Assembly: GCA_029747015.1 (NCBI GenBank)
Contig: JAKOGI010000001.1
Location: 4,100,001-4,164,000 of the forward strand
Direction of reading: 5' to 3'
DNA from: Carnegiea gigantea
Taxonomy: Eukaryota > Streptophyta > Magnoliopsida > Caryophyllales > Cactaceae
Length of the DNA stretch: 64,000 nt
Under the pieces are notes generated by a model. The model was not told the origin of the DNA, made no database searches, and saw only the letters and a program-made list of their open reading frames with translations. Within the stretch, counting starts at the first letter, position 1; the number at the start of each line of letters is the position of its first letter. Shown in pieces: positions 47,160 through 60,527 of the stretch. Made by a program: the position numbers and the translations under genes.

Positions 47160-47871
47160 TAGACTTGATTAAATTAAGGGTCGGGTCGGGTTGAGGGTCC
47201 GATTGTGAGAGTCGGTAGATAAGATTTTCTTGACTTTGACCCTACCCGACTCTCATGCGGGTCGACCGACCGATATACCCCTGATCCTGATCCTGATCCT
47301 GCGGGTATCATCGGGTCATCAGGTCAGACCCGATCTTTAAACCTCCCGATATAGAAAATGAGATTCTTTACTAAGTTTTCTTTTTATTATGCAGTTCAAC
47401 ATTAAACATCTTACAAAATAAAAGGTTAAACGCTAAAATAATGCTCCAAGAAACGTATCGCAACTACAAACACTCTAATATGTAATTTAGTCATTAAACC
47501 AATAGACCGATTAGTTCACTAAAATGATGACTCTAAATATCAGAGAGGGAGCATTAGAAGGTTACGAACCTGTAAGATTTAGGGAGATGAATGGGAGGGA
47601 AGATGCTAAGGGGAGATGGGAAAGTGAAATCGAAAAAGTTTTTAACAAATGAAACCGAAAGTATCTTATTTTTATTTTTATTTTTAATTTTTTTTTAAAA
47701 AGTGAGGGTCAGCGGGTCGGGTCAGAGGGTCAAAACCTTTACTCAAGCCTGACCCTCATGATAGTCAGGTACCCTCAATTTGAGGGTCGGGGTGAATTAG
47801 AGACAAAAAAGGCTGACCCTGACCCTCGTTTTTGAGGGTTGGGCGGGTCTTCGATCCATTAATCAGATCTA
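47160..47871 (+). mobile_element. hAT-like MITE (TAGACCTGATCAA family), copy 1
   Basis: Ends TAGACTTGATTAA / TTAATCAGATCTA are inverted. Both subterminal regions carry GGGTCGGGTC / GACCCTGACCC arrays. The interior is AT-rich, with TCAACATTAAACATCTTACAAAATAAA-type sequence shared with copy 2 (61895-62568, opposite orientation). The right flank is ATATATAC and the left flank has been overgrown by a (CA)n tract. Confidence 0.75.
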
Positions 47872-47977
47872 ATATATACACGATAAACAAGAGTATATAT
47901 GCACTTCTGGGTATATGATATACATTACTTATTGTAGCTTGCTCTATATAAGTTACAACAGAAATAATTAAATGGAT

Positions 47978-48977
47978 TTAGGGTGTCTTTGGTAGGGGGG
48001 AAATTATTTTTCCGGAAAATCATTTTCCATAGAAAATGATTTTCCACGGAAAATAATTTTCCACCTACATTTTCTGTTGTTTGGTACAATGGAAAATTAT
48101 TTTCCCAGAAAATCATTTTCTACTGTTTGGTAGAATGAAAAACCATTTTTCAATACCATAATTCTCAAGTGTTTGATACTAATAGGCTAAGCTAATAGAT
48201 AAATGGTCAATTTAGTTATCAAGCAGTGCTTACAAAGTCATCAAACAGTCACAAAGTCATAATTCTCAACTGTTTGTTCTCCTTAGCCAAAAAAGGGGAG
48301 ACCAAAAACAAAAAAAGAGAGAGAGAAATATCACTTCATTCACTTGTTCTCCTTGAATTTTTCAAACCAAATCCTTCTCAGTTTGTCGCTCTTCGCTAGA
48401 AAGTCCTTTGTAAGGTTTTCACGCTCTACGAGGTGATCGAAAGTGTTACCCAAAAAGTCCTCTTCAAACCCTTCGGTTTTCATCACTTCTTAATAAAGAA
48501 GATCGACGTTGAGCTTGGATTTGGATATCTTTTGTAGAGCCATAGCGACTTCTGTCATTTGGGTGGAGATATTTTAAAGTTCCAAATCGTCGTCACGGGT
48601 TCTCTTTTGACTTTTTCTTGATTCTAATAGCGCACTTGAAGTCGATTTTAAAAGCTCTCGAATACAGCGGCGAGAGTGCGTCAATCGGCTTCCAACAATG
48701 ACGAGAGCTAAAACTTCCAAATTCAAGAGAGAGAGTAAGGCTTTTGAACATTGCTGAAGCTTTCCTGAAATCGAATAGAAGTTACAGAAGCAGAGTTGTT
48801 TTTGAGCCCCAGGAAAATGATTTTACGGTCATTTTCACGGGAAAACATTTTCCTTATCAGGAGGTAAAATCATTTTCTCCTGAAAATGATTTTCCCCTCC
48901 GCTTTTTACCAAACAACGTAAACTAGGAAAATCATTTTTCGAGAAAATGATTTTACCCCCTACCAAACACACCCTTA
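47978..48977. mobile_element. PIF/Harbinger-like non-autonomous element with TTA target duplication
   Basis: The element at 47981-48974 (994 bp) has ends GGGTGTCTTTGGTAGGGGG / CCCCCTACCAAACACACCC, flanked by TTA on both sides. Subterminal regions repeat the GGAAAATxATTTTCC palindrome many times. The centre (about 48340-48720) is less AT-rich and unlike the ends (for example TCGTCGTCACGGG, GCGGCGAGAGTGCG). It may be captured host sequence, but no protein was recognised. Confidence 0.8.
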
Positions 48978-49417
48978 ATGTAGAAGCTCTTTTTTTCCCC
49001 TATCCTCCCGACGGAGTAGACCTTGTACACACTTAACAACAACAATGAGATTGAAAATAAATCTGCATTGACTGACATATAAGACCATCTAGTGACTAGT
49101 ACCATGAACTCTTGATACGTGTGATAATAAAAATCCTCCAAAATGAAGAGGCAACAATGCTCATCAAAAAACGAGACAAATTTAACTATTATCATTAGAG
49201 AGACAAATTTTATGGACTGAAAAAATTACTAATATGTCAACGAATAACTAGTCAAAATAAAAAGACTTGCAGCCGATAGAAAGGGCTAATGACAATCTCT
49301 CACAAAATTACAACCGAAGCTGGAAGATTAGGGTTTGCAGAGGAGAACAAGTCACCGAATTGAAGTCAGGAAATACTTTAGAAGTTAGAACTAATTAAAA
49401 GGCAATCACACCATTTC

Positions 49418-49848
49418 GGCCATGTTCAACAAAATTAACTGTTTAGTTAGCGAATAGCGGTTCAGGTAGCGGATAGCTGTTTAGATAGCGGATAGCCTTT
49501 CTAATTTAGCTATTAGCGGATAGCTGTTTAGATTAGCGGTTAAAACTAATGTGTTCGGTAAATTTAGCGGTTATGCTAGCTGATTAATGTAAATTGACAT
49601 AAAAGGATATAGATAATTTCAAAAAAAAATTTTAAAAGGATATTTTTCGACAAAAAAATATGAAACATTACTGTAAAATGTCAAGCGTGAATACTATTAA
49701 CTTTTCAAAAACGCTACTTAAAACTCTAAGCGCTACTTGAAATGTTGGTCAAAACACTAGTTTATCGAATACTAAAAATTAATTAATTAGTGTATTGACT
49801 TGATCAAAATACTAAACACTATCCAAAACGCTGTTATCAAACACGGCC
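49418..49848. mobile_element. TIR MITE (AGCTGTTTA-repeat family), copy 1
   Basis: Ends GGCCATGTTCAACAAAATTAAC and GTTATCAAACACGGCC are inverted. The left arm contains repeated TAGCGGATAGCTGTTTAGAT units. Flanking trinucleotides are TTC and TTT, an imperfect target duplication. Related to 53379-53797 and probably 50179 onward. Confidence 0.6.
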
Positions 49849-50178
49849 TTTGTGTGTACTTAATGAATGGAAAAATTATCAGATATGCCCCTCATTTCTT
49901 AATTAAAAACTAAAAGAAAAACTCGCTCAATATTGGATATCATATGTTATATTTATACCGATAATAATAAGGCTCAATTTATCTGTTTTCATATTAGCAA
50001 TAATTAAGCAATTTATTAGTGATTTTCCTTTAATTTAATAAAGCTCTCTTTTAACAACCAAAGCAGTGATTTTATTTATTTGTCCTCTCATTTACTAACG
50101 TGCAGTTTAAATTTGACTAGAGATGATATGTGAGGATCTTCTCTGTCTTCTCCCTCTCTCTGATGCTTTTCTGTCTTA

Positions 50179-50410
50179 GGTCTTATTTGGCGAATATCTA
50201 TTAGCTACTAGCCGTTTATATTAGGTGTTAACTATAAACTGTTTAAATTAGTTATTTGATGAAATTAGCTGTTTCTATTGTGAGACAAAAAAACTAATTA
50301 TCCAAAAAGTCATCCCAAAAATCTCATCAAATTAGCTTTTTGAACCGAAAAAGCTTCTCTTGACATTTTATGTCTAATAGGAGCTCTGGAGCTAACACCT
50401 AGAAGTTCAT
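50179..50410. mobile_element. Partial MITE of the AGCTGTTTA-repeat family
   Basis: Begins GGTCTTATTTGGCGAATATC and has TATTAGCTACTAGCCGTTTATATTAG-type repeats and a GAAATTAGCTGTTTCTA block shared with 53379-53797. The right end is not defined. Confidence 0.4.
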
Positions 50411-50700
50411 GGTTCATGTAGCTAAAAAGTTACTTGACGCCAATTTTGTCAACATGAACTAATTAAAGCTAACTATAGTAAAACATCTTATAAAATTGTC
50501 ATATTATATAGTGAAGATTTGAAATTTAGAATCTAACCAAAAAAATTCTCACTATAATAATAAAAACATTCTCTTCGACTCAATGGCAGAACTTGCAAAA
50601 AATATTTGAGGTAGTCAAGATTTGATCCCTCAACCTCTTTGATATCTGAAAAGAGTTTTACCACAACTTCAATAAATCTTATGAAAATAATGAATAACAC

Positions 50701-50876
<176 letters not shown>

Positions 50877-50879
50877 AAA

Positions 50880-51822
50880 TAGTGCAAAAAAAAGTTGGGG
50901 GGCACCTTCAGCCTAGACAAAAATCCGTCCTTGTTTAGTTTACAAATAAATTATTGCTACATTTAGACTTCATTTGGATCTTGAAAAATTTGATGGACAG
51001 AAAAAAAATATGGGAAAGTAGCTTTTTTTTTTGGCTTGTGTTTGGTTTAGAAAAAATCACAAAGAAAAAAATAAAGGAGGAAATTAGGTGAAAAAATAGT
51101 TAGAAACGAGCAATAAATTTTTCTCATAAAATTGTGAGAAAAGTTTGGAAAAAATTGCTAAAAGAATTTCTAACCTCCTCCACCCTCGCACTGGTCAGAT
51201 AATATCAACATGATTCAAATAATTTATTGACATTTAAGTTTCTCATCCAAATTCTTATATTTTTTCCTCAATCTAAACAAGAGGGGAAAAAAAAAAAAAC
51301 CCTTTCTCCCTAGTATTTTTTCCTTCGCATTTTTTTCCATCAAGTTTTCTTTCCATCAAATTTTCTAAAAATGAAACGAAGCCTAAATCTTCTCATTCAT
51401 TCTTGCAACACCTTGTTTATATAAGACTCTTAGCATGGCTTTGGTTCGAGGAACTCATAGCTCCACGAATAGCTAGGTTTGGAAATGCAATGCTTGTGTG
51501 TGGGTATGCGTAATGTGTCTAACCTTTTACTAGTTAGTCTACATATGATTAATTTCCATAAATGTACGTACCACCAGTACATCTTGAGATAGAAATTAGA
51601 ATGTGTCTAATCATAACTATTGGTATAGCATTGTGAGATGCGAACGGTACGGATACTATCTTATATTGAATCTGCTGCATTTTTTCTATGGGATGATGAT
51701 TTTTGTCAATGTAAAATGAAGGAAGTAAATATGAATTCAGGAGACAGTTACTCTTTAATGCATATCATTTCCAAAGATCTTTTTAATTGAATTAGCTAAC
51801 ATATATATACTCTCTATGATTG
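50880..51822. other. AT-rich intergenic DNA
   Basis: No gene recognised. It contains A-runs and AAATTTTC-type repeats at about 51240-51370 reminiscent of MITE ends, but no paired terminus was confirmed. Confidence 0.35.
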
Positions 51823-52114
51823 GTGTCATCTAGCGCTGGCAAAAAGTTGTCAGATTTGAATACTCGAATTTATCCTATCTGGAAAAAATTGGTTATGATT
51901 ATGATTTTTTTCATCCGATTTTTACATTCGGACACAACATTTTTTATATTTCTATTGTTTCTGTTCTTGACTCAAATTTAGGCTTGACCGAATTGTCCGA
52001 CTTGAAAAAACACCGGATATTAGATATCAGTTTCTTGTCCAAATTTTGACGTTATCCAATTTATCCGACCCAAATTTGACCCGAACTTGAATTTTTCCCA
52101 TCGTTAGTATCATT
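51823..52114. mobile_element. Small hAT-like MITE
   Basis: The element at 51831-52106 (276 bp) has ends TAGCGCTGGCAAAAA and TTTTTCCCATCGTTA (inverted, with mismatches). The flanking 8-mers GTGTCATC and GTATCATT match at 6 of 8 bases. The inner sequence has CCGAATTTGACCCGAAC-type words. Confidence 0.6.
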
Positions 52115-53378
52115 CATCACTGCTAGTACTTACTAGACGTCATTGTTCACAATCATGCACTGTAAGAGTAGCACTTGTATAATGTGTACTATATATGGCC
52201 ACGAGTACTTGGTCTAGGTGTTATAGCAAGCCACATCTTTGTCTGAGTCGATGGGGTTTAAAAAGAATTTTAATATAAACTCTCATTAGTGAGTGTCATT
52301 TTCATCAACAATTCAAATAAACAACCTATATGATGCTAGTATTTGAATCGTTAATGCAAAGATTGGCTGAATAAAATACAAAAAGTTAGCGTTAATAGTC
52401 GTCGGGAGGCTGTTGTCTTAGCTTAATCAGGGTTTACTTTACGGTTGTCATATTACCATCATCAAAGTTAATGCCCACAGAATATTAATGTGCATGCCTT
52501 GAGAGGATCAAATTTGAACTATCTTTTGTTTGTTTGTTCTAAGCCCCTTGTGGTTCGTTTCTTCTTAGTAAAGGATATTCTTTCACAATTTTGGAAGTGG
52601 GCTGATTAAATTAATTAATGACCTTAATTATTATCTTAGAAAATTTAAGCTTACTTTAATGCATGCATCCAAACCCTACGGCATTTCGGGAACAAAAGGT
52701 TCAATTCCTAGATAGTTACACTGTGGAGGTTAAATTAACATAATACTAGTATGGAGCGAAAATACCTGCGAGAATTATTGCTTGCAAAACTTGTGTGGAC
52801 TACCTTTTTATTCAGCCTTTTATAATGGTGTTTAATAAGAATTTTAGGGTCGATCCCTGTTAATTTTAGAGAGCGTTTTCAATTATTTAAAGAAGATACT
52901 TTATACACTGATTTTGATTAGGTCATTAAAAATTTATGACACATTTTAGACCTATACATCCCTTTAGAATTAAAATTCCAATTAATTATTTGCAAAAATG
53001 ACATGTTAATTGATGAAGATTGGCCTAGATGTGATAGTCTAAGTCACATCACAACTTTATCTCTAGATGGAGGGTTTGACAATAACGATATAGCGAGCTT
53101 TCAAATTCCAACCATGTCAACCACTTCTAACAAATTATGACCTAGCTTCATCAACAGTCAGGATAGAAAACGATCCTCTCTTGACTTTCCTTTAATTAGT
53201 CTCACAACTGTAATCAACATGCAATAGTGCACATTAATCAACAATTTATATTAGATGTGAAAGGATTAATTAAGCAAATTTCTTGGGATTTTAAATAACA
53301 GTGCACATTAACTATGAATCACCTATGATACATGTTGAAGTATTATAATCATGCACCTTCTTTGTTTTGAAGTTTTAT
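52115..53378. other. AT-rich intergenic DNA
   Basis: No gene, TIR or RNA recognised. Confidence 0.4.
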
Positions 53379-53797
53379 GGCCATGTTTGATAAACAACTG
53401 TTAGCTGTTAGCTGTTTGTATTAGCTATTAGCTATTTGAATTAGCTGTTTATATTAGCTATTTGAATTAACTATTTTCAGAAAAAGTGTTTGGTAAAAAC
53501 TAGCTGTTTCTAAAAGTTATGTTGGTAAAATTTCATTTATGCCCTTATTTATGAATTAGTTTTTAATGAGATGTGTGTAATTTTTTCAAACTTATGGATA
53601 ATTATGTCATTTCCATAAAAAACTCTTCTCAAAAGGCTAAGGGGAATACCTTTTTCAAAAAGAGCTTTTTGGAGCTAAACAGCTATTGCAAACAGCTCTT
53701 TATCAAACGCCTTTTAGCTGTTTGACTTGGTCAAAACAGCCAAAATCCTCCCAAACAGCTATTTTTCTCTAAACAACTGTTGTTACCAAACACCCCC
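53379..53797. mobile_element. TIR MITE (AGCTGTTTA-repeat family), copy 2
   Basis: Ends GGCCATGTTTGATAAACAACTG and CAACTGTTGTTACCAAACACCCCC are inverted. The left arm is an array of TATTAGCTATTTGAATTAGCTGTT units. The right arm holds AAACAGCT words in the opposite sense. No exact TSD. Confidence 0.65.
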
Positions 53798-56700
53798 TAG
53801 TTTTTCAATCATTAAAGCTTCTTTTCTTACCATTAATTAGTACATTTGTCTTTATATAATATCCCAATCAGTAAATCAAATTGGGAAATTAAATGACATT
53901 GGACGGGCTTGAATTTTGCATTACTAGCTAATATTTAACCTAAAATCCATCGGGAGAATCCTTACCTTGTTGGAGTTTGGAGGCTAGCTAGGTGTGTACG
54001 TATGTGTTTTAGATTTTCAATACACAGGTCACCACACAATTCTAGTGAGGGAATGAATCGTCCAACTTAGTAATACGCAAAATAAGAGAATTCAATCTTT
54101 TTGAAACAATATATGGAAATAATAAATAAAAAGGAATTAGTACTGAACTAATTTTAATCGTATTAAGGGAATTTTTTCACTGAAACGAAGCACAATATTA
54201 TTCAATAGAATGCAACAAAAATTAGAAAGGGAGAATTAGACTTCAAATCGAATGTACTTAAGGATTCACTCTTAATCATAAAAGAAAACCGCACCCATCA
54301 TTGGTTGGAACCGGAGAATACGTTAGCTAAAAATCAAGGGTGATTGTAAATCAAACAAAGTCAGCCTTGAGTTCTATTGATGTTTTCCCTGCGTAATTAA
54401 GTCTCTGGCAGTTGATCCATAACTAATAGTTGATATTGGTGCTGAAAAATTACAGTCCTAATTCAGTCAACCAAAAAAAAAAAAAAAAGAAAAAAAGAAA
54501 GGAGAATATCAGCATACTGAAAAGTCCTAATTTTAACTAATGTATAGGGGTGTGATGTTAATTTAATATCCTAGCTTATATTGCACATGCAATAGCTCGT
54601 TATTCTTGCTTGTTAGGTAGCCATCAACTTCAAAAACATTTGATGGGTGACATTAATTAATTGCAAGCTAAGTTATTAACTTGAAACATTTAAGAGGGAA
54701 ATGATGTTTAATTTCTAATTAAGCTTATTTCAATAATTAAAAATTACATTCATTAATCATGCATTATGTAGATATGCCCATTAGGGTTTGGCTTATCTAG
54801 AACCCTATGCATTATTATGTCCCAACTCCACGTTTGTTGGTTGCAAGAATAGTTTGAGTCAATGTGGCATTCCCTTGACTTAATTGACACCACCGTACAT
54901 CACTAGTTCAAACTCTACTAGTAGCAGGTGTGTTCTCTTATTGAAAAACGTTGTGTTTTATTATAATTACTTTAACGTATTTTTTGGAATAAGCGTTCCT
55001 TAATTTTGGGATATCATCACAGCTTCAAAAAGGAAAAAAATCCTCACCATTTTGAAGGTTACTAATTGTGATATGTTCGAATTTTAACAAAATAAAACCA
55101 CGTGCATAATATTTATGTTACGTACGTTTTATTCATATTGTCTACACCTTTTTTAAAATTATATTGCAAATTATATTGAATAGATAATATAATTCTTTTC
55201 TTTGTTTTTTTCCTATTTATACCTATTGTTCGAACTCAATTTTCATCTGATCGGATCAAGCAACCTTGTCCTGTTTAATTCTACTAAAGATGGCAAACAC
55301 TACTCATTTTCAAACAAAGCTTAAGCTTTTCTTAGGTTACCACCCATATCTAGAACACCAGTGTAAGGCCTTACGGCTTTAGAGTCCTAAATTTCACTTG
55401 CATACAGCGTACGTTATTAAGGGGAGCCATGCTAGTGGTACTCACCGTCACAGAATTAATGAGCCATCTTTATTAATTATGTGATACCTTTTGTCATTTA
55501 ACATTAATGGGACTTTGAGTTGAGCCACTTGAGCGATTAGATAAAGACGCTGTTAAAAGAACATGCTTTGAACCAATGATAACGAAGATTCGATCGTATT
55601 ACTTTCTATTAACAATCGTTGTTAATAAATTATGTAAATATCAACAATATTAATCCATCAGTTAAAAATATTGTTGAAATATAAGTTGTTAACTTATTAT
55701 CCAAGTTTCCTAAGTCATTACTTTAAAACACCTTAATTTTATAACCAAATAAATCTTAAATAATTTGATTGATAAGCAAATAATTGGCGCTGAATATGTA
55801 CGTACAACTATTGGTTTTATGAGATAACATAAATAATCCATGTTAATTAGAAAGAAATACATGTGTGTTTATTAGGTACTTCTATATGTGGCGAAAACCA
55901 TCGACATGAACTCATGGGGGGGTGGGGGGAGGCTGGCATCGGTGCTCAAACACTTTGAGAGCTAGGCATGTATTAATTTTCTGTTAACTTAATTACGAGA
56001 TAAATAATTACAAGATAACCACAATTATAAGATCACTAAGCGGCAATTAATTAATATGACATAGCCCATAAGCAAGATTATTCTTAAACCATGAGAAATA
56101 GCTGCTACAGCTAGCAATGATTTTAGCACTATGTTACTTTTGCTATGACTAGAGAAAGTTATCAATAGGGAGAGGTGCTGTTGTGCGTACCCTATAGTTT
56201 AGGACTCTACAAATAAGGCTCATTAATTCCTAAATTATGGTGCACACCTTCCTCCTTGAAAATCAATTTTGAATTCTAACTCTAACATTCTTGATTAACT
56301 TGAAATGTACGATTATCAAATGGATTCGAGTTTAATTTAATTCGGCAATTTGTCCCAACCCTTTCCGTACCTCTTAGATCTGAAATCACATTTATCAAAT
56401 GTAGTCTACCAAGAAAAAAGATATATGACAACAACAAATTAAATGTAGATTCTATTTTTAAAGGACTTGGAGATGTATATCCTAAATTTAAAGAGATATA
56501 GTCTAGCTATGATCATTACAAGTAGAAAGACTTCTACAAAATATTTCCACGGAAAACATTTATGATAAATTAAAAAGAAAAAAAGGAAAAGATTTATGGC
56601 TGTATAGATCGATCTCCTAGATGTTATAGACAACTTGAATATAAATACTATGGCTTATATTATAGAAATATATGACAACATGCAAACCGAGCTGAGAGAC

Positions 56701-57340
56701 CACAGAATATCCAGGAATGTAGTAGGCATCCAACTCGCTGGTTGTCTTACATATGCATGGATGTTACCCATAGGATTTGATATTGATGTCCTTATCAAAG
56801 TAGCAAGGAAATACATATAATCTCACACTTAAATGAATACTCTTCATTCTTCATAGGATTCCTCTACATTAACCAACTTAGTGGACAAACACTCATTCCC
56901 CCCCAAAAAAAGTCTTTTAAGTCATCTGGTTTAATTTGATCAACCCAATTTACCTCCACATTTGTGTATAAACTAGTGCCATTATTGCCGATGTACACTT
57001 TACCAGCTGAGATTAAGGATGAGATCATCACTGGTAATAGGAAAAGTGAACTATTTCCTCAAGAAAAATTTTTAAAAAAGGGATTTATATTGGCTATTTG
57101 ATACCCAACACAACTAGCTAGCTATCAGCTGTTATCCGAACAGAAGACTAGCTATGTTAAACATACATGCCAAAGAACCCCAACATATTTAACACTAATC
57201 GAAAATCAAAAAATAATGAAACTCTGCAGGCATGCATTAATTAAAAAGGCAAAAATTCAAGGCACAACAAACACAATTCATGGCTCTTGAGCATATATAT
57301 GAAAGTTCACCATATGAATTGAGTTCATTATAGCATTAGC
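53798..57340. other. AT-rich intergenic DNA downstream of the MYB gene
   Basis: No gene, TIR pair or RNA gene recognised. It has a G-rich run near 55917-55931. The short open frames here show no family resemblance. Confidence 0.4.
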
Positions 57341-57368
57341 AGTATCTCAAAGCAAATATGACAAGAAT

Positions 57369-57374
57369 TTTATT
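57369..57374 (-). terminator. Possible poly(A) signal AATAAA of the MYB gene
   Basis: AATAAA on the minus strand about 115 bp after the MYB stop codon. Confidence 0.35.
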
Positions 57375-57486
57375 AGGGTTCCGTCAAGATAGAGCTTAAC
57401 ACCATCCCTTTTCGATCCATACACACAAGAATTTACACCAATTTTCTTATAAACACACGTGCTCCCACACATGGATAAATGAACTA

Positions 57487-58955
57487 CTATAGTTGTGATG
57501 GGTACCTCAAGTTCCTTTGAAATTGGCACTCTCCCTCATGAATTCCTTCTTCAAAACCAAGACAATCCGAATCCAGATTAGGAATGGAACCCAATGAGCC
57601 CATTTCGCCCCATCCTGAGCCCTCCCCACAGGTCATGGTTTCGGACGTTGGTCCACCATGGTTTACTAAGTTATTACCATAATGATCCCCATAGAGGAAA
57701 TCAAGCCCATCTTCTCTTCGCGGGTTGCTACTCATCAACTCCTCAAGCTCCGGTGGAAAAGTAGTACCTTCACCATCCAAAATGCTCATCCCAACACCTA
57801 CTTCCGCAGTATTATAGTGGCTAGGGTTTGTCATTTGGGAAGTACTAGGAAGAGTAGCAGTATTAATAATAGATTCCATAGGTAGCGAAGGGACGGATAA
57901 GCTATCATTCAGAGGTTGATGAAGGCTATCTATTTGAGGGATAATATTGGGGTAAGCATTGTTATAATGATTGATAGGACTATCAAAATTTCCACCCACT
58001 TTCATCAACAATTTCCTAATAGAAGTGTGATTGTTGAGGCCGGGGACAAGAGCAGCTTGGCACGAGTAATCAGGTAAAGAGTTTGCATTAGGCGTAGGAA
58101 GATAGGACCAATATGGGATTTGCGCATTGAATATGTTGGAGTTTAATGAACTTGGATCAACCAATCTGTTGTCCTCCTGCTGTTTGATTAAGGTGTTTCC
58201 CTTCCGAGCATGTTGTTGATCTTTTCGTTGCTTTCCTAGGAGCTTCTTCTTCAACCTCGTATTCCAGTAGTTCTTTATGTCGTTGTCTGTTCTTCCTGGT
58301 AGTTGTGCAGCAATTATGGACCATCTAATCATCCAAAACCATGCATGTACAGTGATAAATACAACTTTTAGGACCGAATTCCCACATGAACTTTTAGGTT
58401 GAGCAATAATTCTTACTCTGTTGATTAGGTATTGAAACTAAAAGTTGAAAAAAGGCTACTTACCTGCTTCCAATACTCACATAGAGGCTTAGGATAATCT
58501 TGTCTTCTTCTTCAGAGAACCCTCCATGCTTGATGTTAGGTCGGAGATAGTTTAGCCATCTAAGGCGACAACTCTTTCCACACCTTTTAAGCCCTAATCA
58601 AAATTTACCCAACAAAAACCCAAAACAGGAAAAATCAAAACCAATAACTTTGAGACTACAACTATTTTTTTTTTTAAAAAAAAGAAGACGATAAGACTGT
58701 ATACATCTAATCCCCTCTCATACTCTTCTACCTAAGCAAGATTATAAGTTCACAGGGCACATGCATACAGCGCAACATCGTGAATACATAATGAGGAGTA
58801 TGGACTGAATTAGGGTTACCGATCTTCTGAGGCAAAGCGATCCAGTTGCCACCGGTGCCATGCTTTTCGATGTAGGATTTGAGCTTGGCATCCTCTTCTG
58901 GAGACCACGGACCTTTCTTCACGTTAGCTTTGTCACAACAAGGAGCTCTCCCCAT
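57487..58955 (-). CDS. R2R3-MYB transcription factor, subgroup 14 (RAX/MYB36/MYB68-like)
   Basis: Three exons at the standard R2R3-MYB positions: 58955-58820, 58593-58464 and 58324-57487 (TAG), giving 367 residues. R2 and R3 occupy about residues 14-115. R2 has the regularly spaced Trp residues ([23 protein letters not shown]). R3 has the usual Phe in place of its first Trp (GGFSEEED), then [22 protein letters not shown]. The opening [20 protein letters not shown] and the [18 protein letters not shown] linker are hallmarks of subgroup 14, which controls axillary meristem initiation, root patterning and Casparian strip formation in model plants. The acidic, Asn/Ser-rich C-terminus is likely the activation region. 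It is too divergent to assign orthology to one named member. Confidence 0.95.
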
Positions 58956-59100
58956 TTCTTGGTTCTTTTGCCTTAGCTTCTAATCAGCTAGGTTAAGTAT
59001 GGGGTTTTGCTCTAATCAGTTTCAATTGAGTTGAAGATGGTTTTTATTAACTTGTTGGGCTCTCTTTCTTAATAATCTGGGGAAAGAGAGAGGAAAGAGC

Positions 59101-59102
<2 letters not shown>

Positions 59103-59130
<28 letters not shown>
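59103..59130. repeat. (GA)n tract in the presumed MYB 5' leader
   Basis: About 14 GA units, 148-175 bp upstream of the MYB start codon. On the transcript strand this is a (CT)n tract, which is frequent in plant 5' UTRs and core promoters. Confidence 0.85.
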
Positions 59131-59134
<4 letters not shown>

Positions 59135-59189
59135 AAGATGATGGAAGGAAAAGGATAAGCAAAGGAGGCTGAGAAGAGTCATGTGTGAA

Positions 59190-60527
59190 TATATTAAAAA
59201 AATATTGGGAGGGTCTGCAAAGAAGTATAAAATTCAGAGAGATTAATCAATCATGCCAGAATGTAAGAGAGTATTTTTCTTCTTGTCCTACTTGGTCCCG
59301 CATCTCTAATGTCTCAGAATTTTTATCAAATCCGGGCAAAATTAAGTTTAGTCGTACTATTAAATTACACCCCCCAATTAAATAAATCAAGTCGTCATAT
59401 GACCTCAAAAAGTGAATTGAATTCAATGAGTCGACTCATTCTCTCTCACATATATCCCCTATGATTTTTGGCCCCTCCCCCCTCTTCTTAGGCAAATATG
59501 CCAAATTTATTCGGAAATTCAGGGTACACCCTTCCCCCAAAAAATATAAAGAAAAGGAACAACCAAGACTATCTAATAAGTAATAATCTTGGAGCTTTAA
59601 TATGTGGGAAGTTTCTTTTTTTTTTTTTGGCAGGAGATTGATATATTCTTAATAAATCGTCAAAAATTTCCATCAAAATTAGACTTTTTTTTCTTGTGGT
59701 ATATTTTTAATAAACACAAGTTCAATAAAGAACTATAATATTAGGTATTAGATGGTAGCTCTACATATTTGATATTACTTTGGCTTAGTCCCCGTAAATG
59801 TAGCGGTAATATTATTATTGTTTTGAAAATTAGATTTTTGAATGTGATATTTTCAATGTCGCATAAGTTAGTAGTGCATTTTTGTTAGTAGTTCTTTCCA
59901 TTCCAAATTATTTGTTCTACTTAGAGAATATAAATTTCTTAAGAAAATATAATTTAGTGCATTGTTTCCTGTTGTTTTGAGGGGAGGGGATCTTAATGCC
60001 ACTAATAGTAAAAAGGAACTTCATTTTGAGACAATCGAGGAAACAAAATAAGAGACCAGAACTTTGAAATAGAGGGATAAATTTAATCATGATAAATTAA
60101 GGATAGTATGTTAAATATAACATCTTATCATTAAAATCTTGTTAGCTTTTTTTGGGGGGGGGGGAGGTTGGAACTCCCACAATTTTTTTGCAAATAAGTT
60201 CCCATGGGTCTAGACACCAATGCAAGCATCTAAAGAAGTTTGCTGAAGGTTTTGATAAGTCATGCATGAAAGGAAGAAAAGAGATTTGTCCTCTTCTGGT
60301 TCAACTTGGTTATGTTACTAAAAAATTCAAGGGAAAAAAAGGGAACCTCATTAAGGAAAACTCTCCTTCATTATGCTTACCCCAATTTAAGGGTTAACAA
60401 AATTGAGGTCATATAAGTGAACAAAGGTGAATTATACATTTCTCTCCTCTTTTTCATTTATTTTTCTCAAATAAGATTAAAAGAAAATTAAGTAATCTTT
60501 TTTCTCTCTCTCAATTCAAATATATAC
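59190..60527. other. MYB upstream region and AT-rich DNA
   Basis: No gene recognised. A G11 run lies at 60154-60164. The sequence immediately upstream of the (GA)n tract is TAATATATT-rich on the minus strand and could hold a core promoter, but no clear TATA box was fixed. Confidence 0.35.
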
